A stretch of DNA of 64,000 bases from Jaminaea rosea (GCF_003144245.1 NW_020289978.1:372001-436000), one strand, 5' to 3'; counted from the stretch's first letter, positions 51,321 through 62,913 are shown. The notes: generated by a model not told the origin, from the letters alone. Numbers and translations: made by a program.

Positions 51321-51621
51321 CTAGTGATGATGGTGGTGATGATGGTGATGGTGATCGTGGGAATGCCCGTGGTGATGCTCGTCATGATTCTGACCGTGGC
51401 CGTGATCGTGATCGTAATGCGCGTGGATTTGAGCGTGGTGATCATGAGACTGATGATGACCGGCGAGGGCGTCGTGCGAGTGTGAGGGTGTGATGGTGTG
51501 GTCATGGGCGTGACTGTGATCGTGCCCGTGGTGGTCATGGTCGTGAACGTGATGATGATCGTGACCGTGCCCATGCCCATGCCCATGCCCATGCCCACAA
51601 CCGCCGTGCGAGTGATCATGA
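51321..51621 (-). repeat. His-coding tandem repeats
   Basis: The 3' end of the Zrg17-like gene is made of near-repeats of GGGCATGGGCATGG (HGHGHG) and CATGATCATGGC-type units, ending in a CAC/CAT run for ten His. Clear hexamer copies lie at about 51565-51597. Such DNA is prone to length change and to sequencing or assembly slips. Confidence 0.85.
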
Positions 51622-54395
51622 TGCCCATGGGCATGCCCATGCTCAGCCTCAACAGCAGCCGCAATCCCCTTGCGCCTCACATCAACCACCAGCTCCCCAG
51701 CAGCCAAGCTACCTCTCAACGCCTGACCAGCAGGCACGCCCATCCCAGCCCCAAGGGCAGGCGCTAACCTCTCGTAGGCCCATCTCGTGATACGGAGTAC
51801 ATCGTCGTCCTGAGCCTCGTCGCGGAGGAGGATCGAGATGGACGCGATGAGCGAAGGCGACTGCGCTGTTCGTTTCTGTGTCGAAGAGGTAGAGTGGGTC
51901 GAGCTCACGCCCAGACTGGCAGCTGCGGCTGCGAGGCTGCCAAGCGAGCCTGCGCCGCCTGATTTGCCATGCTTCGTCCCTCCTTGATACGCCGAAGTGG
52001 AAGGCGTCAACTGCCATACGTTGGGTGCTGCAATATGCTCAATTAAGGGCTCCACCTCAAGCGCCTTGGTGGCCCTCATCAGCTGCACCAGCTGGGCTCT
52101 GCCGCCCTCCTCCTTGCTGACATTAGGCGCTGTCTGTAGCAGCACCTTCCCCAGCACTTTGCTGGCCGGCAAAGCAACGTACCACATGGCCACGCTCTCC
52201 AGCCCCGCCAAGACTTTGTCTAACGCCTGCACTTGGAGGGGAGAGAGGCTGAGCGCAGCGAAGAGGAGGGAGGAAGAGAAGAAGAGGACAGTTAGACTGA
52301 AAGGGTTGGAGAGGAGGGAGAGGAAGGGGCCTGCAGCCATTTGTGAGGTAGAGACTAGCACTGAGGCTGAGCGGCCGTGTGCTCGACGGCGCGATGCTTG
52401 AGAAGAGGGGGAAGAAGAGGTCGACAGGCCAGAGGCGGCTACGAGGCTTGCATGATTGGCCATGAAGAGGTTGGCGAAGAGGCACGCTACGGTCGCCAGG
52501 ACTAGGAGGACTGTCGGCAGCTGCGTGCCCGGATTTGTCGCGGCTGACAGAGGGCCCGAGGGGGTAACGAGACCATCGTGGTGGTGATGACCCGCACCGC
52601 CACCCATGGCCACATTCAAGCTCCCCCCATCGACCCCCCCTTCAGCCGCAGCTGCCTCACTCTCCCCGCCCTCAAGAAGCACATGCTCAATCGACTCCTT
52701 GCAGACATACACTGCCGCGAAAAGCAGGTAAATCGTCTGCACAAAGTTGAGCAGCGTCCCGACTCTCTGCGTCGAGTAGGCTTCTGCGACCCTATGTCTG
52801 TCTTTGCCGTGTGACCGCCCCTTCACCGAGCCCACCCATTGCGCCAGCACATCGTTGAAGGAGCCAAGCGAGTCGAAGACGACTAGGTATCCCATGCCCG
52901 TTACAGAGAGGAGGTCGGTAGATTGACCCGATACCCAGAGCGAGGATCCCAGCAGGAAATGGGCGAGGGAGTACGCGAAAGTCGGGGCGAGCTGTGGGGG
53001 CAGCGGGGGGAGGCGGGGGAAGAAGCCCAAAATCTTTGCTGCTGACTCGCCGCCTTGTTCATGCTTGTGGACATGCGAATGCGAGTGATGCTCATGGCCA
53101 TGATGGTGGTGGCCGTGGTGGTGATCGTGAGAATGGGCATGAGCGGCAGGGCTATGTTCATGAGGCGTCACATTGGACTGCAATGATGCACTCCTGGACA
53201 AGGCCTCCGACCACGCCAGGCTTTCGTTGCTGGAGTCGCGCGTCATACCGCCAGCGCCGCCCTTGATGGGCGATAGCAATTGGTGTTGCTGGTAGCTAAC
53301 GCTGTGCTTGCTGTGATGACCTCTACGGCTCTTCGTCGGACTGGGACTCGCGAATGCTGAAGAGCTGTCGCCGCCCATGAGGGAGTCTGCACTCGGCAGC
53401 TGGGTGTCGCCGCTACCGCCAAAGGCCGTGTCTACTGAGATCGGAGGTCGAAGGGCGCCAGCGGGCTGTCCGCCACCGTTGCTAAAGTTCATCCCAACCT
53501 TGTATCTGTCCTGTTCGACCTCTGCCTCTGTCCCCGGTTGAGGGAAGAAGACGCTCAGGTTGCGTGAGTGAACGCGGGAGTGCTTGCGCGAATGCTCTCT
53601 GCGCTCAGCAGCTGACATCTGCGAGAGGGACTTGCGAGTCGACAGGGACTGGGAACGACCCAATTCGCCAAGCGAGTCGTTCTCCTCGTCTTGTGGGCGG
53701 GGAAGGTCTGTATCTAGTGAACCACTTGGTGTTCGCTCATGATGGCCTACATGTGACTTGCTCCTGCCCAGCCCACCTGAGCTGCCTGCTGCTGCTCCTG
53801 GCTGATCATCGTCCAGCGATACGGCCAAGGTCGGCAGATGTTGATGAGAATGCTTGTGTTGCTCCTCTGCCATTTGCGTCGATGCAGCAGCGAGGCTGTT
53901 CGAGTTGCGCGGTGAGAGGGGCGCAGCGGAGGCGGGGACAGACGAGGGTGATGAGGAAGCCACCTTGCTATCAGGCGTCGCGCGCTTTGTATTTGGCCTA
54001 CTATTGAACGGGTCGTAAGTGCCGGAATGGGGCGAGGGCGTCGTTGCTGCTGAGCCCAGAGGCGAAGAGGACGATAAGGCACAGGGCGCCGACGACTCGT
54101 ATTCCTTCGTCAGGGAGCGCACGCTGCGATGCTTCTTGCGGATCGACTGTGTTGGCGTCTCCTTGGGTCCAGGTGGAAGCTTGGCCAGCCAAGATGGTGG
54201 TCGACCAGAAGGCAAGGGCACGGCGAAGTCTGCCAAGTCAAAGGACGAGGACGAATCGAGCGGGTTGCTGTCGCTGCTTCCCTCTTTGGGTAGGGGCCGG
54301 CTGTACTGAGGTGGAGTGACTTGCTCTGGGACGTCGTCAACTACTTCTTGACGTCGTCTATGTTCTGGTGCGAAGGAGTGAGGATGATTGCTCAT
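51321..54395 (-). CDS. Zrg17-like cation diffusion facilitator (zinc) with His-rich tail
   Basis: 1024 aa, intronless from ATG 54395 (MSNHPHSFAPEHRRR). The first ~480 residues are disordered, Ser-rich and basic. A His-rich loop (HDHHHGHHHHGHEHH) at ~495 precedes membrane segments FAYSLAHFLLGSSLW, GYLVVFDSLGSFNDVL, LLNFVQTIYLLFAAVYVCKE, LPTVLLVLATVACLFANLFM and LTVLFFSSSLLFAALSL. The GYLVVFDxLG pattern matches Zrg17/ZnT6, which pair with an Msc2-type partner to load zinc into the early secretory pathway and lack the full metal site. Here the TM2 HxxxD pair is likewise absent. The C-terminus is a long His/Gly/Asp tail ending in ten consecutive His. A minus-strand shift of the start is possible because the frame runs 168 nt upstream without ATG. 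Confidence 0.8.
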   Translation of the reverse strand: MSNHPHSFAPEHRRRQEVVDDVPEQVTPPQYSRPLPKEGSSDSNPLDSSSSFDLADFAVPLPSGRPPSWLAKLPPGPKETPTQSIRKKHRSVRSLTKEYESSAPCALSSSSPLGSAATTPSPHSGTYDPFNSRPNTKRATPDSKVASSSPSSVPASAAPLSPRNSNSLAAASTQMAEEQHKHSHQHLPTLAVSLDDDQPGAAAGSSGGLGRSKSHVGHHERTPSGSLDTDLPRPQDEENDSLGELGRSQSLSTRKSLSQMSAAERREHSRKHSRVHSRNLSVFFPQPGTEAEVEQDRYKVGMNFSNGGGQPAGALRPPISVDTAFGGSGDTQLPSADSLMGGDSSSAFASPSPTKSRRGHHSKHSVSYQQHQLLSPIKGGAGGMTRDSSNESLAWSEALSRSASLQSNVTPHEHSPAAHAHSHDHHHGHHHHGHEHHSHSHVHKHEQGGESAAKILGFFPRLPPLPPQLAPTFAYSLAHFLLGSSLWVSGQSTDLLSVTGMGYLVVFDSLGSFNDVLAQWVGSVKGRSHGKDRHRVAEAYSTQRVGTLLNFVQTIYLLFAAVYVCKESIEHVLLEGGESEAAAAEGGVDGGSLNVAMGGGAGHHHHDGLVTPSGPLSAATNPGTQLPTVLLVLATVACLFANLFMANHASLVAASGLSTSSSPSSQASRRRAHGRSASVLVSTSQMAAGPFLSLLSNPFSLTVLFFSSSLLFAALSLSPLQVQALDKVLAGLESVAMWYVALPASKVLGKVLLQTAPNVSKEEGGRAQLVQLMRATKALEVEPLIEHIAAPNVWQLTPSTSAYQGGTKHGKSGGAGSLGSLAAAAASLGVSSTHSTSSTQKRTAQSPSLIASISILLRDEAQDDDVLRITRWAYERLAPALGAGMGVPAGQALRGSLAAGELVVDVRRKGIAAAVEAEHGHAHGHHDHSHGGCGHGHGHGHGHGHDHHHVHDHDHHGHDHSHAHDHTITPSHSHDALAGHHQSHDHHAQIHAHYDHDHGHGQNHDEHHHGHSHDHHHHHHHHHH

Positions 54396-55023
54396 CGAAG
54401 AGCCTTTTCGCCGAAGCTGACTGGGACTATGGAGCAGATGAGATTGCCTGCGAGCGTCAGAGGTGGTCCAAGCTCTGGCGCACGGCGCAGTGCACACGGG
54501 GCAGACACGCCCTGAAAGGCTGCACAGTGCTTCTCCGCCCGCACGACAGCCCGCGGCAGACAAAGGACCGAGGACGTACTTGTGCTAAGCTGCCTGCAGT
54601 CCAACACGCGCAGCCATGGAGAGCGTGGTAGCGGGGGCCGCGCCCTCCCTTTCTTGAGAAGAAGCCAGCAGTAATTGGGTGGTCGTGAGCATCGGTCGAG
54701 TCGCACGACAGCGATTTCTCGTGTCTGACGACTCAAAGATGCTACTTGTGATGGTGTCATTTGGCGCCCTGCCTCGTCTTGCTCTGTGGCCCCTCTGAGG
54801 CTCACGCGTGCTACGCGCTCATTCGGGCTGCCGGGCGGAGTAGCCGCGTCTCGAGGTGCGTCAGCGCGTCGCCCTTCCGTCTTCGAGCAGCGAGCAGCAT
54901 TCCTCTCCTCCTCACCACGATCTTCACTACCACACATCAACCTCTTCTACATAGACCACTGCTTTTTCATCGCGTGCTTCATCTCCGTAGCACTCGCTGA
55001 ACACGTCGCTCACCACGCGCATC
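54396..55023. promoter_or_regulatory. Divergent region of Zrg17-like and SCC3 genes
   Basis: 628 bp. No TATA box, no clear zinc-response element and no repeat of note. The open frame extending the zinc-transporter gene upstream to 54563 lacks an ATG. Confidence 0.4.
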
Positions 55024-58000
55024 ATGGCGGCTCCAGCAGCAGCAGTAGCTGCAGCCGCTGCCTCGCGCCCTCGTCGAGCGGCCTCGAACCGCTTCCGCCA
55101 ATCTTCCCCGCCACGCGCCGCCGCAAACTCGTCCGATGATGGTGACCTCTCCGAGGACTCCTTTGACTCGGGCAGCGAGATCGACATGGACGACACGGCC
55201 GACTTCATGGCACCAGGCGCGTCGAAGAAGCTGAAGCGTCCTCGCGTCCCCAAAGCCAAGAAGGCCAAGACGACCACCAATGGCTCAGCGGCGACGCGGA
55301 CGAAGGCGACCAAGTCCAAGGCAGCTGGCGGTGGTGGCAAGAGACAAGCTGGTGCGGCCAAGGCAGCACCTCGAGTGGCAGCGAGCAAGGAGGAGCTAGA
55401 GATTAGCGACGACGTGCCCTTGTTCAGTGAGTGCGACGGCAGCCCTTTTGTTGCCTCGAGAACTCGCTGACCTCAGTCCACTTCCACGCACGCAGACGCC
55501 GTCAAGAATTCAGAGACGGCTCTTCAGACTACGGCCGAAGATTGGGTCATAGCCTATCAGGAGAACCCTGGACCAGCTCTGACGGAGCTCGTCAACTTCT
55601 TCATTCGATGCTGCGGCTGCAACAGCTCGACGGACGAGCAAGGTGCAATGGACCTTGACAACATCGTCGACACACTCGACGAGATTCAAGAGGAGTTTCG
55701 CAATATCCCAATGCCATCCTATCCCCTCGTATCGCGCGCTCCTGCTTTCAAGAAGTTCAAGCGCTCCCTTTCCGAGTTCATTTCACGCCTCCTTCACACG
55801 GCCTCAGAGTCAGAGCTGCTTCTTGTCGCTCCCACCACCGAGATGTCATCGGACGACGTCATCGACAATCCTTTGCTCAATGTTCTCAAGGAGTGGCTTT
55901 CCTCTCTGTCGTCATCCACCTTCCGCTCCTTCCGACACACCTCTACCTTCATTGTGCTCAACCTAGTTGAGGGCCTCGCTGCCCTCGCCTCCGAAAAGCG
56001 CAAGAGCGTCGATACAACCCGCAAGCAGCTCAATGCCGAAAGCAGCAAGAAGGCTCGCGCTGACAAGAAGAGGCTCAAGAATCTTGACGAGACCTGGAAA
56101 GCAGAGAAATTGGAAGATGCTACGCTCCGGGATAGCATCCGCGACCTCATCGATAGCGTCTTCCAGCACCGATACCGCGACGCAGACCCTCTCATCCGCA
56201 CCGACTGCGCTACCGAGCTTGGGCGATGGATGAAAGCGTACCCGGACATGTTTGTCATGACGGAGTTCTTTCGCTACATTGGCTGGTGCCTCAGTGACGC
56301 CCACGCAGCCGTCAGGATCGCTGCTGTGCGAGCACTGAATGGTCTCTACTCTCGATCGGCGTTTCCCGAGGCCATGCGCGCCTTCACCGAGCGCAATATT
56401 GCCAGGCTTATCCAGATGGCAGTCAGCGACATCGACCTCACCGTGCGCGTCTCGACGATTGAGATTCTCATCCACATCGACCGCAGAGACCTGCTCGACG
56501 AGGAGCAGAGGGACGAAATTGGCATGCACATATTCGACGTTGAACCGCGCATCCGAGCAGAGGTCAGCCGCTTCGTGCTGGGCCTTGTCGAGGAACAGGT
56601 CGAGGAGCAAGTGGACGACACAATTGGCTCCGCACCAGTGTCGGGCACGGCGGCGGCCAAGGACGCCAAATCGAGGGAGCAGAGGACCAAGTGGGAGGCA
56701 GAGGTGCGCAAACTGCGATTCAAAATTCTCGCCGAGAACCTGGTCAAGTACGAAAAGGCCATCGACGACCTCACTGATATAGGCGCTCAGGTCGCATCAT
56801 CGTCCATGACTACGCAAGCGCAGACGCTCGTCGCGGAGGGTTCCGGCCGTATTGGACTCGCCATCGAGATGCTCTGGTCTTTCGACGATGATGAAGGCAA
56901 GGCTCCGCTGTCAAGCTGTTCCACACTACTCGAGACCTTGCTCTATGATCACTCTGCTGCTCAAGGTGATGCAGAGCCAGCCGCAGCTGGGCGAGGCGGC
57001 CGGGCAAAGAATCGCACTGCAGGAGCAGGGGCAGCGGCGGCTTCATCGACGTCGGTCGTCGGTTACTCCGGCAGTCAGCCTGGCAATGAGGCCTATCGCC
57101 TGCTCCCTCCTGAGGAGACCGTCTTGCTTGAAGCCCTCGTCGCTATTATCAAGCATATGCGGCATCTCAGCGACTCTGCCAGATCGGCTGCCGCCTTGGC
57201 CAATAAGGGAGAGCCTTCCGAAGTGCCAGAGAAGGAGCGCCTCGATGAGCTTACTCGAACTATAGTGCCCGCGCTACCCAAGCTTTTCGCCAAGTACAGG
57301 ACGGAGTCGCAGCGAGTATCTGAAGTCTTACTGCTCGTGCCTATGCTCGACCTCGAGCTCTATGCCACTACTGGGCAGACGTCTACCTTCTCCAGCTTGT
57401 GGGACGAGGTCTCGACGCAATTCCAGCGCCACTCGGAGAGCAGCCTCCTCAAGAGGGGAGCCACAGCCATTCGCGCTCTCGTTGCCAGCGCGTCCAACCA
57501 TGCCAGCCTCACAGAGCTCACCAGCAGCAAGCTCACCTCTCTGCAAGACTCTCTCATCGGCGCCCTTCGCGAACCGCTCAAGGGCAAAGACGTCTCCTCG
57601 ACCGCATTCGACGAGGACACCCGCTTCGCTCTGCAGGTCAATCTTGAACGCCTGGCTGAGATCGGTGCTGCTACCGACTGCTGCGAGGTCATGGAGGACA
57701 CAGAAGACGGACAGGTCAGTTCTGGTTGGGAAATCATCCGCGAGGTGGCCATGCGGGCCAGCCTGCGATACGAGGGGGAAGAGCGTATGGTATCAATGTG
57801 CCTGCGGGTCATGACGATTCACCTGCTTTGGAAGCTGCGGACGCTGCTCTCGATGAGCACCACCATGGCAGCGCAAGATGACCGACAAGCCCTCGCTGCC
57901 AGCCTCCTGGTGCAGCGCAACGATGCGTTCGAAGTCATGCAAGACCTTATGTCCGGCTCGACGTCGCTACCCGCCGTGAGCAGCGCCGCTGCCTCGCGCC

Positions 58001-59533
58001 TGCTTCAACTCCACATGGCCTTTCATTCTGCTCAATCGGCAGATGCCGCAGCCGCGGCTGCCCACGCAAGGCACAATGGCAATGCTCAGCAGATGGAAGA
58101 CGGAGCTGGAGATGGCGAGGATTCGCAATACCAACCCAAGCTACCGCAGAGCCTTCATACTAGCATCTCATCCTTGACACAAGAGGCTTGTGTGCAGGTC
58201 GTCTTGACGCAGGTGCAGAGGCATATCATCGACAACGAGGATGCCGACGACCTCGCCGCCTCGGATGTCAGCGATGGCGACGGAGAGGAAAAAGAAGAGG
58301 AGGGCCAGCAGCGCCGACACAGTAAGGGAGCGAAGAGGGGCAACTCCTCGAATGGCGCAGTGCCTTCGCAGACTCGCCTTGAAGCCGAGGTCGACCTCAA
58401 CCAAGTAGTCGCTCCCCTCGTCTCAGCTACTCGTCTCGGCCTCATCGACGTAAGTCTGACAGCCCCTCTGATCGGTAAGCTTGGCAGGGTAGGCCGCATG
58501 TACGACTCGCTGGTCAAGCTTCTCATCGAGGTTCTGCGCGAGGAAGGCATCCTAGGCCGCGAGTCCTCCAAGTCCGTCAACGTCATCCTCTCCTCTCTGC
58601 AAGACTCATTCGAAGCCTACCTCACCGAGGACAGCGTCGAGGCAGAAGCGCGTTTCATTACGCTCTCGCGCTCCATCTCGTCTGCTCTCGTCATTCGCGG
58701 TGCTCACCTGGCCGTATTGCGCGCCATCGACCCGCACGCCCTCGTCGACTTGCATCGTCGCGGGGCAGAGTATGTGGCCAAAAAGTGGAAGGCAGCAGAG
58801 CGCGCGGGAAGTAAAGGTATCAAGGCCAAGGCGCCTGCCTTCTGGAAGGGGTTGAGCAATCTGCTGGTATCGGCTGGGCCGAGAGATGCGCACCACATGT
58901 GAGTACGAGCGCGAGCGATCGAGACAGAAAAGCGAGACGGAGCGGGACACTGACGATGCTCTTCCCTCCCCTCCTCGCTCGGTCACGCACAGCAAAACTG
59001 CCATGGAGAAGGTCCTGGCGGACGAAAAGGTAGACATTTCCCCTGACTCGAAGATCTGGGACCCGCAACGTCAATACGAGAAGCGTCTCGTCACTCTCAT
59101 GGCCAAGCGGGCGCCCGTCGCGGCAACCAAGGGAGGCAAAGCCGGGCCCACCCCTAGGAAGGGCAAGGCCTCCGCCAACAGGGGAGACGAGGTTGACGAC
59201 ATGGAGGGAGATGGCGGCAATGGAGTCGACCTGCTGCAAGATGCGCCAGTGGAGAGTACCCCAGCTCGTTCACGCCCTCGCCCTCGCCCTGGACCTGGAG
59301 CAGGCAGCGCCTCAAGGAGTAGGGAGCGTAGTGATGACTCTGCACTCACGGAGCTTTCCGATCGCCTTGATGATGAGGAGGAGGTGGCAGAGGAGCTTGC
59401 TCCAATGGATGAGGATCTCGCCGGAGAGGAGGACGAGGAAGCTGATGACGAACGTAGGCGTAAGCGGGATGATAGCATTGCTGAGAGCCTGCCGGAGGTG
59501 ACCAACAAGCGCAGAAGACTTGTGGTCGACTGA
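55024..59533 (+). CDS. SCC3: Cohesin subunit Scc3/STAG (stromalin)
   Basis: HEAT-repeat cohesin subunit that joins Scc1 and DNA in sister-chromatid cohesion and loop extrusion. Exons 55024-55426, 55496-58898 and 58993-59533 give 1448 aa. The N-terminal ~130 residues are Ala/Arg/Lys-rich and acidic-patched. The stromalin conservative domain is clear at ~352-430: DSVFQHRYRDADPLIRTDCA and RYIGWCLSDAHAAVRIAAVR. The STAG N-terminal part has WVIAYQENPGPALTELVNFF and the helices before the SCD. The last exon join gives DAHHIKTAMEKVLADEKV, followed by WDPQRQYEKRL and an acidic, basic-ended tail with KRRRLVVD. Length is typical of fungal stromalins (Psc3 and Scc3 are about 960-1150 aa) plus extra tails. 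On the same strand as the DMATS-like gene, 900 bp upstream of it. Confidence 0.95.
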
Positions 59534-60432
59534 AAGGACGTGCGGGTGGGCATGCCGAGCACGTTCAGGCTCGAGGGTCGTGGCGAAAGTTTCCTTTGCT
59601 CATCGTGATTCCTGTTTCTACTCTTGGTATCTCTCCTCCCAGCTCCATCTCGATCTCCCTTGGCCGTACGATCCTCTTCGTGAGGCCCTTTCGCTCAGTG
59701 TATCATCTCTCTCTTCTTTCAGATGTCAGCAAGCTACATCTTTGTTCCTCTTTCTGCGTGAGTAATGAGAGGGTCGAGTCGAATCGCAGCGTGATTCCCA
59801 GCCGCGCGTCACGGCGCTGACCGTGACGCCAAGGCCCGTCGCGCCTGCTGCCCTCGCGGATGGCCGGGAAGACATACACCAATCGATGGTCGGCCGGCGT
59901 CGCTCAGCAAGCATCGGCGCTGATGCGGTGGTTCTGCACGGGCGTGTGGGGCTCCAAGCTCGTCCCTTATCTCGCGAGCCCGTGTTGGTCAGCGAATCCG
60001 TATCTGCCCTGTAGACGAAGTTGCCATCCCATCTTGCCTCCTTACCATTCTCACTCACGCGCGCCCATCAGGTCCAGATCTGCTTCTCTTCTTCCTTCCT
60101 TCGTCGACTTTGTTCCTTGGCTCCCTACATTCTGCGTTTCTTCATCATTGGCACTTGTCAGACTCGGCGTGATTATACCATCAGCCCTAGCAACCCCCCT
60201 GTACCTTTGCCACACTACAAGCCCAGGCCCTAAGCCCTACTTTTTCACGGATCAATTCGATCTGGCATACCCAGTCGCCGACTCACCCGCCCTGATTGAT
60301 CAAGCTTCGTTCTGTCACACGCCACAGCGTCGTTGCTGTCCCGGCCAACGAAGTAGGCTTCCTGCACCGCTGTTGCCTCCGAGACCTGGGCAAATAGGCG
60401 CCCGTTCCCTCGGTGCTACAGTACTTCAAATC
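59534..60432. promoter_or_regulatory. Upstream region of the DMATS-like gene
   Basis: 899 bp between the SCC3 stop and the chosen DMATS-like start. The frame of the prenyltransferase stays open through most of it, from an ATG at 59860, but the encoded 191 residues are Pro/Ser/Cys-rich and have no family match. CT-rich blocks occur at 60025-60110. No TATA box stands out. Confidence 0.4.
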
Positions 60433-62179
60433 ATGGGCAGCGTTGCCTGGGGCAACACTACTTCCCACGACACGTCCGCATCAGTCTCCATTCCCTCTCG
60501 ATTGGTCGTCGTAATGAGCCACAAGAAGGTCGTCCTGCAAGGCATGGACCAAGCGCCTACGGTGCTCTCTACCAAGGATGCCTCTCTCTCCTCCTCGCCC
60601 CTCACAGGCGACGAAGTGAGCCACTTCAGCTCCTCTTACTCGTCCTATTGCGGTCCCACGCCTACCTCTGTCCTGGACTCAGCAGCTTCACCAGTCGAGC
60701 CTGCTGACTTCTGGTGGCGTGAAGTAGGCTCACGCACCAACCACCTCCTCGCTCTATGCGGATACAGTCAGGATGCCATAGACCAGCATGCCCAATTTAT
60801 TCGCTCTTACATCATTCCCGCGCTGGGCAATCCACCCACTATTAGCAGCGCTACGGGTCTTCTCGTGCCCACCTTCCCCTCGTACATGTGCGACGACTAT
60901 TCTCCCATCGAGTACGGCATCGCCTGGACCAAGCCGGACAAACCCTGCCCTCGCTTCGCAATTGAAGCCATCTCCCCGAGCCACATTCTGGAGACCACCG
61001 GCGGTAACAACCTCACAGCCAGTTACCAGCTTATGAATCAGCTCGAAGCTGGAGGGCATGCAGACTTCACCCTCTTCCGCAAGCTGGTCAGCTTGCTCAC
61101 CATCGACTTGCCTGCAAGTAGGGCGATGTATGGATGTGCAGTGAAGAGCCAGATCTTTTTCGGCTTCGATCTTACGGACGGTGACCCTCGAGCTGAGAAC
61201 GAGAAGGACAGACACCCTCGAGCCAAGGTCAAAGCGCATGTCATGCCATGGTTGAAGGCGCATCAGTTCGGGTTGGACGCTGGCGAGTTGCTGCTGGAGA
61301 CGTTGGAGAGTGGCGACCTCCCTCATTCGAGCTGCGCGGCTATGCGACTAGTCTGTGGCTATCTGCGCAGCCTCAAGGGGGCGAGCAGGCCGGAGCCTTG
61401 TATCCTAAGCGTTGATGCTCATGCTGATGACCCTCGGCTCAAGTAAGGAGGATAACTGCGGCGTCCGTTTGCTAAGCAGCTGACCTTGACTCCCCCTTCT
61501 CCAGACTCTACGTACGCTTCCGTACCGTCGACTTCCACGAGATCCTTGCCCACCTCACTCTGGGGGATCGCCTCAAGACCACTGACTGGATCACCCCACT
61601 GCGACGTTTTTGGGAGCTCACCCTCGGCCACGATCCTCTCTCAACAGCCGACACCAAGGATGCCGCCGACGCGACGATGAGACACCTCACTGGGGGCACT
61701 TTACTCTACTACGACCTCAAGCCCGGCGAGGACCTCCCACATTCCAAGATCTACCTGCCTGTACGCCACTGGGCTGATGATGATGCAAGCGTGGCCGAAG
61801 GGCTTCAGCAATTCTTGGACGAGGCAAAGCAGCGAAATAATGCGCAGCCCACGACAGCCGCCGCTGAAACGGCCAAGGTCAGCGTATCGACTTCCATTCG
61901 CTACCCTGACGTCCTGCGCAAGGCCTTCGAGCAGGACGAGACTACATTTCAGGGGAAAGAGGGAGGGTGTGCGACGACAGGCAAAGGGCGCCGTCGTCTT
62001 CGACAGAACTACGTCTCTTTGGGCAGCAAGGCTGATGGAACGTTCACTGTCACGGTGTGAGTACTCTTGAGGCTGGTAGCGGTCTCGACTCTTGAAGATG
62101 TAAACCTGACTCGACTCAATCCGTGCGCCTGATTGGACGACGCAGATACATTAGTCCTCAACTCTTCGCTGGGCAGTAG
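60433..62179 (+). CDS. DMATS-type aromatic prenyltransferase
   Basis: Transfers a dimethylallyl group to an aromatic substrate such as an indole or tyrosine, in the ABBA-fold family. Exons 60433-61442, 61505-62056 and 62146-62179 give 531 aa; the last exon is 34 nt and encodes the end TVTVYISPQLFAGQ. Signatures: FWWREVGSRTNHLLALCGYS; SPIEYGIAWTK with the active-site Glu; FAIEAISP; YGCAVKSQIFFGFDL and RAKVKAHVMPWLKAHQFG; LKLYVRFRTVDFHEIL; YYDLKPGEDLPHSKIYLPVR and WADDDASVAEGLQQFLDEAK; QNYVSLGSKADGTFTVTVYI. The Lys/Tyr/Arg pyrophosphate-shield residues appear at the expected spots. Start: ATG 60433 has a good context (A at -3, G at +4); MSHKKVV at 60514 is an alternative. It is followed on the same strand by a transporter gene. 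Substrate unknown. Confidence 0.88.
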
Positions 62180-62913
62180 GTGTTCGCGCGCCCACGCGTT
62201 TTCCTTTCATAGCCAGATTGCCAAGGTTCGACGATGCTTTCTTCTACGATCACCTTCGCCAACATGTACACTCCGGTGAGCCCGCTTCTCCCCCCCCCCC
62301 CCCCCAATCATCAACCTCACGCCTCGAAACTTCTCATCCCTTGCGTGGCGCACTCAAGATGACGACGCGCCGCCTTCGCCATCGCCATCGCCATCATTTA
62401 CGCTTACTCCTGTAGGTTCACGCCCCGCCGCGCCACGATACCGTGCGCTTCGGTCCCAACACGCTCCTTTCACTCTGTTGTCTTTCTCGACCTCTTGTTA
62501 GATTATCATCTCCTGCCTTCAGCGCTGGGCCTCCATGATGTTGTTTCATCGCGCTTCTTCCAGGACGCAGCCGCATCGTTCGCGTGTCTGTCTGAGACGC
62601 TTCGGTATCATGCTCAATTCATAGCCATCCTGCCCCCTCCTTCTGAAGCTGATGGTCCTCGTGAGAGAGGTAAAGAGGAGGGAGAAGGAGAGTCTCGGCT
62701 GAATAGAAAAGGCCGTGGCCTGAGCGTAAACTGACACGGATGCGGGGAGCTGCCTTCGAGGCGCAGTTGTCCACCCCCGCCCATCCTTGCTTTCCTTCCC
62801 TTCACTCCTCACACCCTCACGGTCCACACTTTGCGTAGCATCTACTTGCAGCTACCAGCCACAGAAACGTGGCAACCTCTCCGCGCTGGCATGGTCGTTG
62901 CGCTGGACCCTCG
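62180..62913. other. Gap between DMATS-like gene and MFS gene, with poly-C run
   Basis: 734 bp on the plus-strand gene path. It contains a run of 16 C at 62290-62305. Short frames such as the one reading LPRFDDAFFYDHLRQHVHSG from 62218 lack an ATG and could not be joined to a convincing protein. I call no gene here. Confidence 0.5.

Noticed and set aside
51321-51621. CRISPR-like or satellite array in the CAT/CAC repeats
   Set aside because: The repeats are short coding hexamers within one reading frame, without spacers.
51498-51767. A plus-strand frame of Val/Met-rich repeats opposite the His-rich tail
   Set aside because: It is the antisense shadow of the His-coding repeats.
59860-60432. 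A 191-residue N-terminal extension of the DMATS-like protein from ATG 59860
   Set aside because: The residues are Pro/Ser/Cys-rich with no match to the family; ATG 60433 has a good context and gives the usual length.
62218-62734. A small extra gene (frames reading LPRFDDAFFYDHLRQHVHSG and LLDYHLLPSALGLHDVVSSR)
   Set aside because: No in-frame ATG for the first part and no convincing set of splice sites joins the two.
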